From Loigolactobacillus backii (GTDB taxonomy: Bacteria; Bacillota; Bacilli; Lactobacillales; Lactobacillaceae), in the NCBI RefSeq assembly GCF_003946275.1, contig NZ_RHNQ01000003.1, positions 22,217 through 86,216 on the forward strand: a stretch of DNA of 64,000 nt, given 5' to 3'. The notes under the pieces were generated by a model. That model made no database searches, was not told where the DNA came from, and saw only the letters and a list, made by a program, of their open reading frames with translations. A program made the position numbers and the translations under genes. Shown piece by piece: positions 1 to 8,962 of this stretch; positions within the stretch are counted from its first letter, which is position 1; every line of letters begins with the position of its first letter.

Positions 1-377
1 TGCGGTTGCTGGTGGTGTAATTTCTCAATTTGGCGCTTCTTATCGGTTCCACCAACGTAGTTATGAATTCGAATTGGCCGGGGACTAAATTTTGCAATCT
101 GCTCAGCGGCCTGAAAAATTTGCTCAGCCAGTTCTCGACTAGGTGTCGTAATAACTACTTGAACATCTTGATTAGTTGGATCTAGTACATTAAAAATTGG
201 TACCAAAAAGGCGTGCGTTTTACCGCTCCCGGTTTGTGATTGGCCAACAACACTCTTGCCAGACGCAATCACTGGAATTAAACGCTCTTGAATTGGTGTT
301 GCTTCTTTAAAATGAATTGCTTGTAGTGCCGCTATAATATAGGGCTGCAATTTAAAATCTGTAAATTGTTTACTCAT
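1..377 (-). CDS. cshB: DEAD-box RNA helicase, N-terminal part (cut by window edge)
   Basis: The first 125 residues of an ATP-dependent RNA helicase run off the left edge. The start at 377 reads MSKQFTDFKLQPYI. The Q-motif region (TPIQERLIP), Walker A (GQSQTGSGKT) and motif Ia (TPSRELAEQ) are all visible. Family members unwind structured RNA in cold response, ribosome assembly or mRNA decay. The short N-terminus and TPSRELA form resemble CshB rather than CshA, but the C-terminal part that would separate paralogues is missing. An AGAGGT ribosome site precedes the start. It lies 14 bp downstream of nrnA on the same strand and is probably co-transcribed with it. Confidence 0.8.
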   Translation of the reverse strand, partial: MSKQFTDFKLQPYIIAALQAIHFKEATPIQERLIPVIASGKSVVGQSQTGSGKTHAFLVPIFNVLDPTNQDVQVVITTPSRELAEQIFQAAEQIAKFSPRPIRIHNYVGGTDKKRQIEKLHHQQP

Positions 378-391
378 AAAAACCTCTTTCA

Positions 392-1333
392 TTATTGGTG
401 ACTGACAATTTGGTCTAAGGCCGTCACAATCTCCTTTGTTTCAGCTTCTCCCTGAGCACGCGCACCACTTGCAAGTGGATGGCCGCCGCCATGATGGGCT
501 TTAGCTAATTCATTGATGATCGGACCTTTAGAACGAAAATGAACCCGGTAATTCTCCGGAACCTGTTCAACAAAAATAACCCAGGCGGAAACTGCCGCAA
601 TTTTACCAGGTAATGACACAATTGATGACGTTTGGGCAACACTTAATCCTAAACGTTTCAATAATTCCTGACTCAAGGTAATGTGGGCCGCCCCACTTGG
701 CAAAATAATTAAGTTTTCTAAGACGTAGGCCGATAAGTGCGCCTGTTCGGCCGACATTGTATCTAAGTTTTGGTTAACTAACGTAAAATCAAAATCATGT
801 TTAATTAACGCAGCGGCCACTTCAAAAGTATGCGGTGTTGTCGCTGAATACATAAACCGACCAGTATCACCCACAATTCCAGTATAAAGAAGTCGCGCTG
901 CAGCAGCTGGAACCGTCATTTTTCCAGCAACGGCTAAATCATAAATTAATTCTGAACTGCTGGAAGCTGCTGGCTCAACCCACATTGGATCACCGTAAGG
1001 TTCATCATTAGGATGATGATCAATCTTAATTAGGTCAGCACCCTTGGTATAACGATCGTCGCTAACCCGTGGTGTATTTGCAGTATCGGTTACAATCACT
1101 AAAGCGCCAGTATACTGCTCCGTGGCAACCGTGTCCATTTGTGCCATCCAGGTCAATCCTTCGCTGGCCTCGCCCACAACGTAAACTTTTTTCTGCGGAT
1201 AGGTTGCTTGAATAATTTTGGCTAATCCAACTTGGGAACCAAGTGCGTCTGGATCAGGACTTTGGTGGCGGTGAATAATAATCGTACCATACGCCTGAAT
1301 TTTTTCAATAATTGCTTTTTGTTCTTGCTTCAT
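392..1333 (-). CDS. nrnA: DHH-family nanoRNase / pAp phosphatase
   Basis: This enzyme degrades 2-5 nt RNA fragments and probably hydrolyses 3'-phosphoadenosine 5'-phosphate, in the cytoplasm. The DHH metal motifs are complete: HQSPDPDALGSQ near residue 25, VTDTAN near 83, KIDHHPND near 105. The C-terminal DHHA1 motif GGGHPLASGA is also present. At 313 residues it has the usual family length. I chose ATG 1333 because GTGAGG sits at the right distance upstream; a GTG at 1345 is possible but lies inside that ribosome site. It follows the CBS-HotDog gene with almost no gap, and the two appear translationally coupled. Confidence 0.92.
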   Translation of the reverse strand: MKQEQKAIIEKIQAYGTIIIHRHQSPDPDALGSQVGLAKIIQATYPQKKVYVVGEASEGLTWMAQMDTVATEQYTGALVIVTDTANTPRVSDDRYTKGADLIKIDHHPNDEPYGDPMWVEPAASSSSELIYDLAVAGKMTVPAAAARLLYTGIVGDTGRFMYSATTPHTFEVAAALIKHDFDFTLVNQNLDTMSAEQAHLSAYVLENLIILPSGAAHITLSQELLKRLGLSVAQTSSIVSLPGKIAAVSAWVIFVEQVPENYRVHFRSKGPIINELAKAHHGGGHPLASGARAQGEAETKEIVTALDQIVSHQ

Positions 1334-1341
1334 TTTATACC

Positions 1342-2646
1342 TCACTTTGGATTCTCTAATAGCTGACAGGTAACGATTGCTTTTGCTACCAGCTGATTAT
1401 TTTGTTGGACATTAACGTCAATTTTGGCAGAGTGTCGTCCTGCCTCCATAATCAAAGGAATAATTGTTAAACGTGCGTCTAACTGAATGAGTCGTAAATA
1501 ATGTAGGCTCACTTGATCGATTGTTGAAGCACGATTTATTTTATAATGTAAATGACGCTGACACGCAGAAGCGACTAGTTCGCTGAGAACGCCAAAGGAA
1601 ATTGTCCCAATCTGATTGGTCATCTGCGGTAAAACCGTTGTGTGGTAAGCTGCACCACCTTGTTGTGCCGTTAATGAGCTCGTAACTTGGTCAAAATAAG
1701 TACCCGCGGCCTTTTCTTTTCGCTCGTCCATTTTGGCCATAACATCCTGCCGACTAATAATCCCTAACAAGTGCAGCTGGGCGTCCACAACGGGCAGTAA
1801 CTCATAGCCATCATAAACCATCATGTGCCGAACACTGGCCAAGCTAGTCGTTAAACTCACAGTTACCGGTGCCTTCGTCATTACTTTATCCAGCGTTAAA
1901 CTACCGGCCTTATCAAAAATATCCTTAACGGCAATAATGCCTACCAACTGATTTGTTTGGGTAATCACTGGAAAACGTGCATGGGTTGAAACGCGATTTA
2001 AGCGCTTATAATCAACAACGGTTTGCCGGCTGTATAAATAACGTGTGTGTTCCAGTGCAGTATAAACGTCCGCCACGGTAGCAATTTTGTGTTTAATTCT
2101 TTGATCCGCCAAGGCACGGTTGATCATTGTCGCAACAGTATAAGTGTCAAATTTAGTTGAAAGAATTGGTAACTCCTTGCGATTAGCCAAATCAACAATT
2201 GCCGGTGATACTGCTAAACCACCAGTAATCAGCACGGCGGCCCCATTATGCAACGCGGTCTGCTGAACATCCTCACGGTTACCCACAATAACTAATGCAT
2301 TCGCCGTTAAATAAGGTAACATTCGGTCGGCCGTCATTGCACCAATCAAAAAATGATGCAACACTTTAGTTAAACCTTGCTCACCGGCCAAAACTTGGCC
2401 ATTAATGATTTGTAACAGCGCTTGGTAAGTTAGTGTGTCTTGCATTGTTTGGATTGTATGATTAATTCGAATCGTGCCAACTCGCGGAATTGTCGCGACT
2501 AATCCACGCTCTTCGGCTTCTTTGATTCCCTGATAAACAGTTCCTTCGCTTAACCCAAGCTGATGAGATAAACCACGAACGGAAACTTTTTTGCCAACGA
2601 CCAACTTTTCAATAAAACGAATCACTTGTTCACGTTTATGTGCCAT
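1342..2646 (-). CDS. HTH-DRTGG-CBS-HotDog domain protein (YtoI-like)
   Basis: The protein is predicted to be a cytosolic ligand-sensing regulator of unknown target, the YtoI type of Bacillus. Domains in order: an N-terminal winged-helix region (about 10-60, LSHQLGLSEGTVYQGI), a DRTGG-like domain (about 75-185), two CBS motifs (about 190-310) that typically bind adenine nucleotides, and a C-terminal HotDog thioesterase-like fold (about 325-434). ATG 2646 (MAHKREQ) matches family N-termini; an in-frame GTG lies at 2676. It lies directly upstream of nrnA. No operator was seen. The function is inferred from architecture only. Confidence 0.8.
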   Translation of the reverse strand: MAHKREQVIRFIEKLVVGKKVSVRGLSHQLGLSEGTVYQGIKEAEERGLVATIPRVGTIRINHTIQTMQDTLTYQALLQIINGQVLAGEQGLTKVLHHFLIGAMTADRMLPYLTANALVIVGNREDVQQTALHNGAAVLITGGLAVSPAIVDLANRKELPILSTKFDTYTVATMINRALADQRIKHKIATVADVYTALEHTRYLYSRQTVVDYKRLNRVSTHARFPVITQTNQLVGIIAVKDIFDKAGSLTLDKVMTKAPVTVSLTTSLASVRHMMVYDGYELLPVVDAQLHLLGIISRQDVMAKMDERKEKAAGTYFDQVTSSLTAQQGGAAYHTTVLPQMTNQIGTISFGVLSELVASACQRHLHYKINRASTIDQVSLHYLRLIQLDARLTIIPLIMEAGRHSAKIDVNVQQNNQLVAKAIVTCQLLENPK

Positions 2647-2650
2647 CGCG

Positions 2651-2905
2651 CTACACCGTAACTGACCGAGCAACACCGATTAAAGCAGTATTACTGGCCG
2701 TTCGTTGCGTAAACAGTTGTGAAGCGTACCTCACCTTTAAAAAAAAGTGGGTAAAAATTGTCGGCCCAGTTAGTCCTGTTTGCGTAGCCACTGGCCGAGG
2801 GGCAACTACAATTGTGATCAATGAGATCGGTTTCGCCGCTATTTTAAATTTTAAAGATAACTGCCCGTACCAATTAAATTTCATTGATGTGACTTCTCCC
2901 TTCAC
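2651..2905 (-). pseudogene. possible decayed remnant of a UPF0173 metal-dependent hydrolase gene
   Basis: An 84-codon reading frame begins after a good AAGGGAG site with an internal ATG giving MKFNWYGQLSLKFKI. UPF0173 beta-lactamase-fold hydrolases typically open with a motif like MKxxWYGHS, and in other Firmicutes such a gene can lie near ytoI. After about 15 codons the match stops. Another frame then reads GETDLIDHN, loosely like the family's LLIDPF segment. The downstream histidine motifs are absent. I read this as a short, frameshifted remnant. It could equally be a chance frame or a small unrelated protein. Confidence 0.25.
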
Positions 2906-2965
2906 TAATTTTCCGATAGTTAACTGCCTAAAGTATACTGGTTTTACACTAAAAACACAAAATCA

Positions 2966-4081
2966 CTAAAAGAGTGGCAAGCGTAATTCTTCAAAACCAA
3001 TGGGATCTAAATTGGTCACGGTAATTCCAAGTAAACGAACCCCTTCACTTAAATCGCCAATTTCATCCCACAGCTGCTGCGCATCAGCATAAATCGTTGT
3101 TTCATCTAAAACATACTCGCTACTTGTTAATCGTTTGGTCGTTGTTTCAAAGTTGCGGTTACGCACCTTCAACACGACTGTCTTACCGTGTTTTTGTAAT
3201 TTCACTAAATTGGCGGCCACTTTTCGCGCCAAAAAATGTAATTCTGTAGTCACTTGATCTTCCGCGCCAAGGGGATTACCAAATGTTTCTTCTTTGCCAA
3301 TTGACTTGCGCTCCCGCTGGTACTCTACTGGCCGTGTATCTACTCCGTGAGCGTGCCGGTAAAGTTGAAAACCCATTTTACCAAAACGCTGAATTAACTG
3401 CATTTCCGGTATTTGTTGTAAATCACGCCCGGTATAAATTGCCATATCGTTTAATTTAGGCACCGTCTTTTTACCGACACCATGAAATTTTTCGATTGGT
3501 AGGTCACCTAAAAAAGTTAAGGCCTGTTCCGGCATAATCACCGTACAACCAGCGGGCTTGCGGTAATCAGATGCCATTTTGGCCAGAAATTTATTGTACG
3601 AAATTCCGGTTGAACTGGTTAAATGTGTGACTTCAAAAATTGCTTGTTGAATCATTTTGGCCAGCTGGGCCGCCGAATTTTGTTTCATTTTATTCACCGT
3701 CACATCAAGGTACGCTTCGTCCAAAGAAACGTATTCGATAATATCTGTAAAACGGTGAAAAATTTCGTGAACTTGCTCGGAAACACTTCGGTATAAAGTG
3801 AAATCAGGCCGCTTGAAAATTGCCTTAGGACAAAGCGCCAGCGCCTTGGCAGCCGGCATAGCAGAGTGGACGCCAAACTTGCGGGCAACATAATTTGCGG
3901 TTGTCACAACCCCTTTTCCACCAGTATCACTAGGATTACGGGCAATAATTAAAGGCTGATTTCTAAATTCAGGGTGTTCTCGCTCTTCAATTGACGCGTA
4001 AAACGCATCCATATCCACGTGAATAATTTTGCGTGATGTATCGTTTTCCAAAGGAATTTGTAACAATCCACCAGTTGCCAT
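2966..4081 (-). CDS. dinB: DNA polymerase IV (Y-family)
   Basis: Translesion DNA polymerase for replication past damaged bases. The Y-family catalytic motifs are present: IIHVDMDAFYASIEERE near residue 20 and YVSLDEAYLDV near residue 120, carrying the metal-binding acidic residues. A helix-hairpin-helix (HGVGKKTVPKL) and the little-finger region follow. The length is 371 residues. ATG 4081 (MATGGLLQIP) follows an AAGGTG site. An upstream in-frame start at 4135 is unlikely because it falls inside an inverted repeat (4124-4211). The protein ends RLPLF, resembling a beta-clamp-binding tail. It follows zwf on the same strand. Confidence 0.93.
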   Translation of the reverse strand: MATGGLLQIPLENDTSRKIIHVDMDAFYASIEEREHPEFRNQPLIIARNPSDTGGKGVVTTANYVARKFGVHSAMPAAKALALCPKAIFKRPDFTLYRSVSEQVHEIFHRFTDIIEYVSLDEAYLDVTVNKMKQNSAAQLAKMIQQAIFEVTHLTSSTGISYNKFLAKMASDYRKPAGCTVIMPEQALTFLGDLPIEKFHGVGKKTVPKLNDMAIYTGRDLQQIPEMQLIQRFGKMGFQLYRHAHGVDTRPVEYQRERKSIGKEETFGNPLGAEDQVTTELHFLARKVAANLVKLQKHGKTVVLKVRNRNFETTTKRLTSSEYVLDETTIYADAQQLWDEIGDLSEGVRLLGITVTNLDPIGFEELRLPLF

Positions 4082-4123
4082 CCACTCACCTTCTTTGAAC
4101 TCAAAACGTTCCTTAAAACAATA

Positions 4124-4211
4124 AACGTGGGCCAAAAGACGAACACAGCATGCCTAAATAATGGTTCTTACCTAGTTATGACTACTGACTTCATTGTCTT
4201 TTGGTCCACTT
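4124..4211. repeat. inverted repeat with GTGGACCAAAAG-type arms, copy 1
   Basis: The left arm GTGGGCCAAAAGAC (about 4127-4140) pairs with the right arm GTCTTTTGGTCCAC (about 4196-4209), with one G-U wobble and a loop of about 55 nt. The right arm, extended to TCATTGTCTTTTGGTCC, nearly matches the right arm of a second element at 33273-33386. It lies between zwf and dinB and overlaps the longest possible dinB frame, which argues for the shorter dinB start. A terminator-like or mobile hairpin repeat is likely. Confidence 0.5.
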
Positions 4212-4228
4212 CAAGTACCTAATTATAT

Positions 4229-5731
4229 TTAATTTTCGATTTCAGGCCTAGCTGGATCAAACACCCATTTGGCGCCATCGCGAGCTAAAAGCTCATCAGC
4301 AGCCTTAGGTCCCATTGAACCACTGACGTAATTAGGAAAATCAGCCGCTGGTTCCTGGGCCCAAGCCTGTTCAATCACATCAGCAAACCGCCAAGTCTGT
4401 GCGAGTTCATCCCAATGTGTAAAGTTAGTCGAATCACCGTTGAGGGCGTCCAATAACAAACGCTCGTACGCCTCAGGACTATTAGCCGTCGCGCGGGCAC
4501 TATGCCGAAAATCCAGATCAACTGGCCGTGTTGCATAACCTTGACCGATTTGTTTGGCGTTAGCCCGTAAGCCAAAGCCTTCCGTTGGTTCAATGTAGAT
4601 AGTTAGAACATTGGGCGCCAACTCATCATTATCACTGGCCGCCTTAAAAATATTCTGTGGCACTTGTTTGAAAACAATATCCACCCGCGTTGCTTTTTGC
4701 GCCAGACGCTTGCCCGTTCGAACAAAGAAAGGAACACCACTCCAACGAAAATTTTCAAACTCCATCTTACCCGCCACAAAGGTTTCAGTATTGGAATCAG
4801 TTGCAACTTGGTCAGCATCCCGATAATTATCAAGTTGTTGACCATCAATGGTTGCTGCACCATACTGACCACGGACAAAATTACGTTTAGCTTCTTCAAT
4901 CGTATCAATGTGCAAAGAACGTAACACTTTAATTTTCTCGTTGCGAATGTCCTCGGCGCTAAAAGATACTGGTGGTTCCATTGCGAGTAACGTGGCAATC
5001 TGTGAAATGTGATTTTGAACCATATCCCGCATGGCACCAGCAGTTTCGTAATAGCCGGCCCGCTCCTCAACACCTAATGATTCACTTAACGTGATTTGAA
5101 TGTTATCAATATAACGATTATTCCATAATGATTCGATAATGTTATTACCAAAACGAATCGCCGAAATATTTTGAACCATTTCTTTACCTAAATAATGATC
5201 AATTCGGTAAATTTGGTCCTCAGAAAATGAAGTCCGAATCTCGCTATTCAATTCTTTGGCAGATTGGAAATCATGCCCAAATGGTTTTTCAATAATCAAC
5301 CGGTTAAACCCAGCATCCGTCAGAATTTGCTCTGACTTTAAATGGCCCACAATAACACCAAAGAAACGTGGTGACATTGCCATATAATAAATTCGATTAC
5401 CGTTTAACTGATATTTTTGATCTAATTTTGCCGCCAAATCGCGTAAAACAACGTAATGTTCAGTATTAGTCACATCATGTGATTGATAGTAGAAATGATC
5501 AGCAAATGCGGTTGCCTGAGCATCATCAGGTTTTAAATCGGCAAGTGATTCTTTAATGATATTATGATAATATTCATTCGTCCACGGCCGCCGAGCAGTA
5601 CCAACCACCGCGAAATGATCCTTTAAATACCCCTTTTGGTACAGGCGGAATAAAGAGGGGTAGAGCTTTCGGCGCGCAAGGTCACCGGAACCGCCAAAAA
5701 TAATAAATAAGGCAACTTTTTCGTTTTGCAT
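4229..5731 (-). CDS. zwf: glucose-6-phosphate 1-dehydrogenase
   Basis: Oxidises glucose 6-phosphate to 6-phosphogluconolactone, making NADPH. This is the entry to the oxidative pentose phosphate or phosphoketolase route. The Rossmann motif FIIFGGSGDLARRKLYPSL opens the protein and the signature RIDHYLGKEMVQN (near residue 175) carries the catalytic His. The length is 500 residues from ATG 5731 (MQNEKVALF), which matches family N-termini. Two in-frame starts upstream (5749, 5803) exist; the AGGAG in that region could serve the 5749 start. It lies between adhE and dinB on the same strand with a terminator ahead of it, so it probably has its own promoter. Confidence 0.95.
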   Translation of the reverse strand: MQNEKVALFIIFGGSGDLARRKLYPSLFRLYQKGYLKDHFAVVGTARRPWTNEYYHNIIKESLADLKPDDAQATAFADHFYYQSHDVTNTEHYVVLRDLAAKLDQKYQLNGNRIYYMAMSPRFFGVIVGHLKSEQILTDAGFNRLIIEKPFGHDFQSAKELNSEIRTSFSEDQIYRIDHYLGKEMVQNISAIRFGNNIIESLWNNRYIDNIQITLSESLGVEERAGYYETAGAMRDMVQNHISQIATLLAMEPPVSFSAEDIRNEKIKVLRSLHIDTIEEAKRNFVRGQYGAATIDGQQLDNYRDADQVATDSNTETFVAGKMEFENFRWSGVPFFVRTGKRLAQKATRVDIVFKQVPQNIFKAASDNDELAPNVLTIYIEPTEGFGLRANAKQIGQGYATRPVDLDFRHSARATANSPEAYERLLLDALNGDSTNFTHWDELAQTWRFADVIEQAWAQEPAADFPNYVSGSMGPKAADELLARDGAKWVFDPARPEIEN

Positions 5732-5935
5732 TCCTGACACCACTTCCATATTAAGTCTCAAACTACTCCTATTGTAACCATTAACTAAGTTCCCGGCAAT
5801 CAAATAAATTCAACTTTTGTGAATTTTTTCGATGCCAATAAAAGTAGTGTAATCGGCCTACCTACTAAAGCTAGGCTAAAATTGAATTATTGACCCTTCC
5901 AGACAAAAATCGTTTATGTTACTACTTTAGCCAAA

Positions 5936-6006
5936 ATAAAAAACGTTCACGTCTAATTGCTTTAACCACCCACCTCCGGGCAGCCTAAGCGCAAAACGTA
6001 AACGTT
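5936..6006 (-). terminator. Rho-independent terminator of adhE
   Basis: Reading the minus strand, AACGTTTACGT pairs with ACGTGAACGTT (11 bp with one G-U), with a loop of about 43 nt that may form its own structure. A T6 tract follows. It starts 17 bp after the adhE stop. Confidence 0.65.
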
Positions 6007-6022
6007 CTTTTTCAATCCCTAA

Positions 6023-8647
6023 TTATTTAACTTCAACACCCTTACCGTCCCACTCACGGATAAGCAGCTCTTTCAATTCTTTAATAAGTGGTTCCCGTGG
6101 ATTGGCCGTTGTACATTGATCCTCATAGGACAATTCAGCTAATTCATCAACAGTTTTATCAAAGTGATCCTTTTCAACTCGATTATGTTTCAAATCCAGA
6201 GTCACATCGACTGAATGTGCTAAGTCAATAAAGTGTTTAACTAAGCTCTCTTTTAATTCTTCATCATTGTTACCCTCAAAGCCCAAGAAGCGAGCAATGT
6301 CGGCGTAATCCTTCAAGGCACTAAAGTGATCATATTTTGGCCACATTGCTATCTTAGTTGGTGTCTCAGCATTGTACCGTACCACCTGTGGGTACGTAAT
6401 CGCAATGGCTAGGCCATGGGGTAAGTTAAATTCACCACCAAGTTTATGCGCAATTGAATGGGTAATTCCCAGAAAGGCGTTGGCAAATGCCATCCCAGCT
6501 AGCGTGGAAGCGTCATGCATCTTTTGTCGCGCCACTGGATCACCATCATAGGAAGCCTTCAAGTATTTAAAGGCTAGCTGTAAAGCCTGTAATGACCAGC
6601 CACGGGTATAGTCGGAAGCCATGTTAGAAACGTAAGACTCAGTGGCGTGGGTGATAACATCCAGGCCAGTCCACGCAGTCGTACGTTTTGGTACTGTTTC
6701 AACAAATTGTGAATCAATAATGGCAACATCTGGCTGCATTGCGTAGTCCGTAATTGGGTACTTAACGTGCGTCTTAGAATCCGTAATAACGGCGTACGGC
6801 GTTACTTCCGAACCAGTACCAGAAGTTGTTGGAATCCCAATGTACTTAGCCTTGTTTGGCGTTGGTACGCGGTAAGTTCGTTTACGAATATCCAAGAACT
6901 TTTGCTTAGCACCAAAGAAGGAAGATTCTGGATGCTCATACATTAACCACATAAACTTGCCTGCATCCATCGCCGAGCCACCGCCTAAAGAAATGACCGT
7001 GTCCGGCTTAAAAGCATCCATCCGGGCAACGCCTTTATTAACCGTGTCCGTAGATGGATTAGGTTCAACGTCTGAAAAGACTTCAACTTCAACGTTATTG
7101 CGGCGCTTGCGCAGAACATCTAATACCCGATCCGAGTAACCAAATTTCACCATGCCAGGATCACAAACTAGAAATACTCGGTTGATTCCTTCCATTTGTT
7201 CAAGGTAGCGAACCGAATTACGCTCAAAGTAGACCTTCGGTGGTAACTTGATCCACTGCATGTTGTTACGCCGCTTTGCCACTGTTTTGATGTTTAGTAA
7301 ATCAAAGTCAGTCACGTTATGCGAGATTGAATTCTTACCGTAAGAACCAGTTCCAAGCGTTAGTGAAGGCACCATATTGTTATAGATGTTACCAATCCCA
7401 CCAACTGCTGATGGTTGGTTGATAAGAATCCGACAAGCTTTCATTTTAAGTGCAAATTTTGTAATTAGATCATCATCAGTCGTGTGTAACCCAGCAGTAT
7501 GTCCTAACCCACCAAAATCAAGTAATTCCTCGCATAACTTGAAGGCTTCTTCGTGACCGGAGGCTTTGTACATTGACAAAACTGGTGATAACTTTTCCCG
7601 TGATAATGGGTACTTTGGCCCAACACCATCAATTTCGGCAATTAAAACTTTAGTGTCTTCTGGAACTTTAATACCCGCCAACTCGGCAATTTGGTAAGCT
7701 GACTTTCCAGCAATTGGTCCTTTAACACCGCCACGTTTTTCATCAAACATTGCGTCAGAAAGTGCCTTCTGATCACTCTTTTTAACAAAGTAGCAGTTCC
7801 AATACTTGAATTCAGCCTTAACCTCTTCATAAACGTCACTGTCAACAACGGCACTATTTTCAGAAGCACAAACCATCCCGTTATCAAACGTCTTTGAAAG
7901 AACAATATCATTTACTGATTGCTTAATGTTGGCCGTCTTTTCAATGTAAGTTGGCCCATTACCAGGACCAACACCCAAAGCAGGCTTACCAGTCGAATAA
8001 GCCGCCTTAACCATACTTGGGCCACCAGTTGCTAAAACAGTTGCAACACCATCATGATTCATTAAAGCTCCAGTTGCCTGAATACTTGGTTGGTCAATCC
8101 ATTGAATACAGTCTTCTGGTGCACCAGCCTCAACGGCCGCGGCACGAATAATTTTTGCCGTTTCAACACAAGATTTTTGGGCCTGTGGATGAAAGCCAAA
8201 AATAATTGTGTTCCGCGTTTTAAGCGAAATTAATGATTTAAAAACAACGGTTGACGTTGGGTTTGTTACCGGTGTAACACCAGCAACAACCCCAACTGGT
8301 TCTGCAATTTTCATCAATTGTTCTTCATCATTGTCTTCAATAATACCCACTGTTTTATCGTGGCGAATACTATTCCAAATATACTCACTTGCGTACATAT
8401 TCTTAATTGCTTTATCTTCAACCACGCCACGGTGTGTTTCAGCAACTGCCATTTTGGCTAGTTTCATATGGTTATCCAGTGCCGCAATTGCCATTGCTTC
8501 ACAAACTTTATCAACTTGCTCTTGCGTAAAGTTTGCCATTTTATCTAAAGCAACGTGGGATTTTTTAACTAGGTTATCGATCATCTTATCAACATCAACA
8601 GTTTCTTTCTTTTCTGTTACTCTTGGTGCATTTGTCGGTTTAAGCAT
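6023..8647 (-). CDS. adhE: bifunctional acetaldehyde-CoA / alcohol dehydrogenase
   Basis: Reduces acetyl-CoA to acetaldehyde and then ethanol, re-oxidising two NADH; it is the main electron sink of heterolactic fermentation. The N-terminal aldehyde dehydrogenase half (about 20-450) has the catalytic Cys in GMVCASENS. The C-terminal iron-dependent alcohol dehydrogenase half has GGGSAMDAGK and the metal-binding histidines in ITHSIAHKLGGEFNLPHG. The length is 874 residues from ATG 8647, which has GGAG 8 nt upstream; the ATG at 8662 is less well placed. The upstream region carries a sigma-A promoter, two Rex boxes and a cre site. Family members form long cytoplasmic filaments called spirosomes. 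Confidence 0.97.
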   Translation of the reverse strand: MLKPTNAPRVTEKKETVDVDKMIDNLVKKSHVALDKMANFTQEQVDKVCEAMAIAALDNHMKLAKMAVAETHRGVVEDKAIKNMYASEYIWNSIRHDKTVGIIEDNDEEQLMKIAEPVGVVAGVTPVTNPTSTVVFKSLISLKTRNTIIFGFHPQAQKSCVETAKIIRAAAVEAGAPEDCIQWIDQPSIQATGALMNHDGVATVLATGGPSMVKAAYSTGKPALGVGPGNGPTYIEKTANIKQSVNDIVLSKTFDNGMVCASENSAVVDSDVYEEVKAEFKYWNCYFVKKSDQKALSDAMFDEKRGGVKGPIAGKSAYQIAELAGIKVPEDTKVLIAEIDGVGPKYPLSREKLSPVLSMYKASGHEEAFKLCEELLDFGGLGHTAGLHTTDDDLITKFALKMKACRILINQPSAVGGIGNIYNNMVPSLTLGTGSYGKNSISHNVTDFDLLNIKTVAKRRNNMQWIKLPPKVYFERNSVRYLEQMEGINRVFLVCDPGMVKFGYSDRVLDVLRKRRNNVEVEVFSDVEPNPSTDTVNKGVARMDAFKPDTVISLGGGSAMDAGKFMWLMYEHPESSFFGAKQKFLDIRKRTYRVPTPNKAKYIGIPTTSGTGSEVTPYAVITDSKTHVKYPITDYAMQPDVAIIDSQFVETVPKRTTAWTGLDVITHATESYVSNMASDYTRGWSLQALQLAFKYLKASYDGDPVARQKMHDASTLAGMAFANAFLGITHSIAHKLGGEFNLPHGLAIAITYPQVVRYNAETPTKIAMWPKYDHFSALKDYADIARFLGFEGNNDEELKESLVKHFIDLAHSVDVTLDLKHNRVEKDHFDKTVDELAELSYEDQCTTANPREPLIKELKELLIREWDGKGVEVK

Positions 8648-8680
8648 ATCTCGAATCTCCATTCCAAATTATCATTTTTG

Positions 8681-8700
8681 TTTGTTATTTATTTCACAAG
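8681..8700 (-). promoter_or_regulatory. Rex operator at the adhE start of transcription
   Basis: On the minus strand the site reads CTTGTGAAATAAATAACAAA, a good match on its left half to the Rex box TTGTGAA-N4-TTCACAA. It begins just after the TACTAT -10 box, so bound Rex would block transcription when the NADH/NAD ratio is low. The rex gene is in this window at 27176-27835. Confidence 0.7.
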
Positions 8701-8703
8701 TAA

Positions 8704-8733
8704 ATAGTACCTCTCTCAATTCTTTTTGTAAAG
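8704..8733 (-). promoter_or_regulatory. proximal sigma-A promoter of adhE
   Basis: On the minus strand, TTTACA (8728-8733), a 17-nt spacer and TACTAT (8704-8709). The start of transcription would fall within or next to the Rex operator. Confidence 0.7.
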
Positions 8734-8761
8734 CTTTTTAATATAGAATTTTTTTGGCTAT

Positions 8762-8775
8762 ATTAAGCGCTTTCA
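8762..8775 (-). promoter_or_regulatory. cre (catabolite response) site upstream of the adhE promoter
   Basis: Read on the minus strand, TGAAAGCGCTTAAT matches the CcpA consensus TGWAANCGNTNWCA except at the last two bases. It lies about 30 bp upstream of the -35 box, a position that would suit activation by CcpA. The effect is inferred. Confidence 0.55.
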
Positions 8776-8830
8776 ACATAACAAAAACAAGTTTTTCATT
8801 ATGTTTTCCAAAAAAGATGGTTAAAAATAT

Positions 8831-8848
8831 TTGTGAATACTTTCGCAA
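8831..8848. promoter_or_regulatory. second Rex box upstream of adhE
   Basis: The site reads TTGTGAATACTTTCGCAA on the plus strand. This is the 18-bp Rex palindrome TTGTGAA-N4-TTCACAA with a single change. It lies about 130 bp from the promoter-proximal site. Confidence 0.75.
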
Positions 8849-8932
8849 TGAAACATAAAAATTACAAATTAATTGGTGGAAAAAGTTGAAATTTTTAGTG
8901 ATAATTTCAAAATAGAAGATCTCCTAATTGAT

Positions 8933-8962
8933 ATTTTAACACACTACACACATACTTGTCAA
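8933..8962 (-). promoter_or_regulatory. distal sigma-A promoter upstream of adhE
   Basis: On the minus strand, a perfect TTGACA (8957-8962), an 18-nt spacer and TAAAAT (8933-8938). A transcript from here would carry a leader of about 280 nt containing the upstream Rex box and the cre site. No ORF of note lies in that leader. Confidence 0.55.

Noticed and set aside
2640..2969. 109-residue plus-strand frame
   Set aside because: It has no ribosome site, opposes the regular gene direction and shows no recognisable motif.
8208..8741. 177-residue plus-strand frame antisense to adhE
   Set aside because: Hydrophobic text without family motifs, fully inside the antisense of a well-defined enzyme gene and its promoter.
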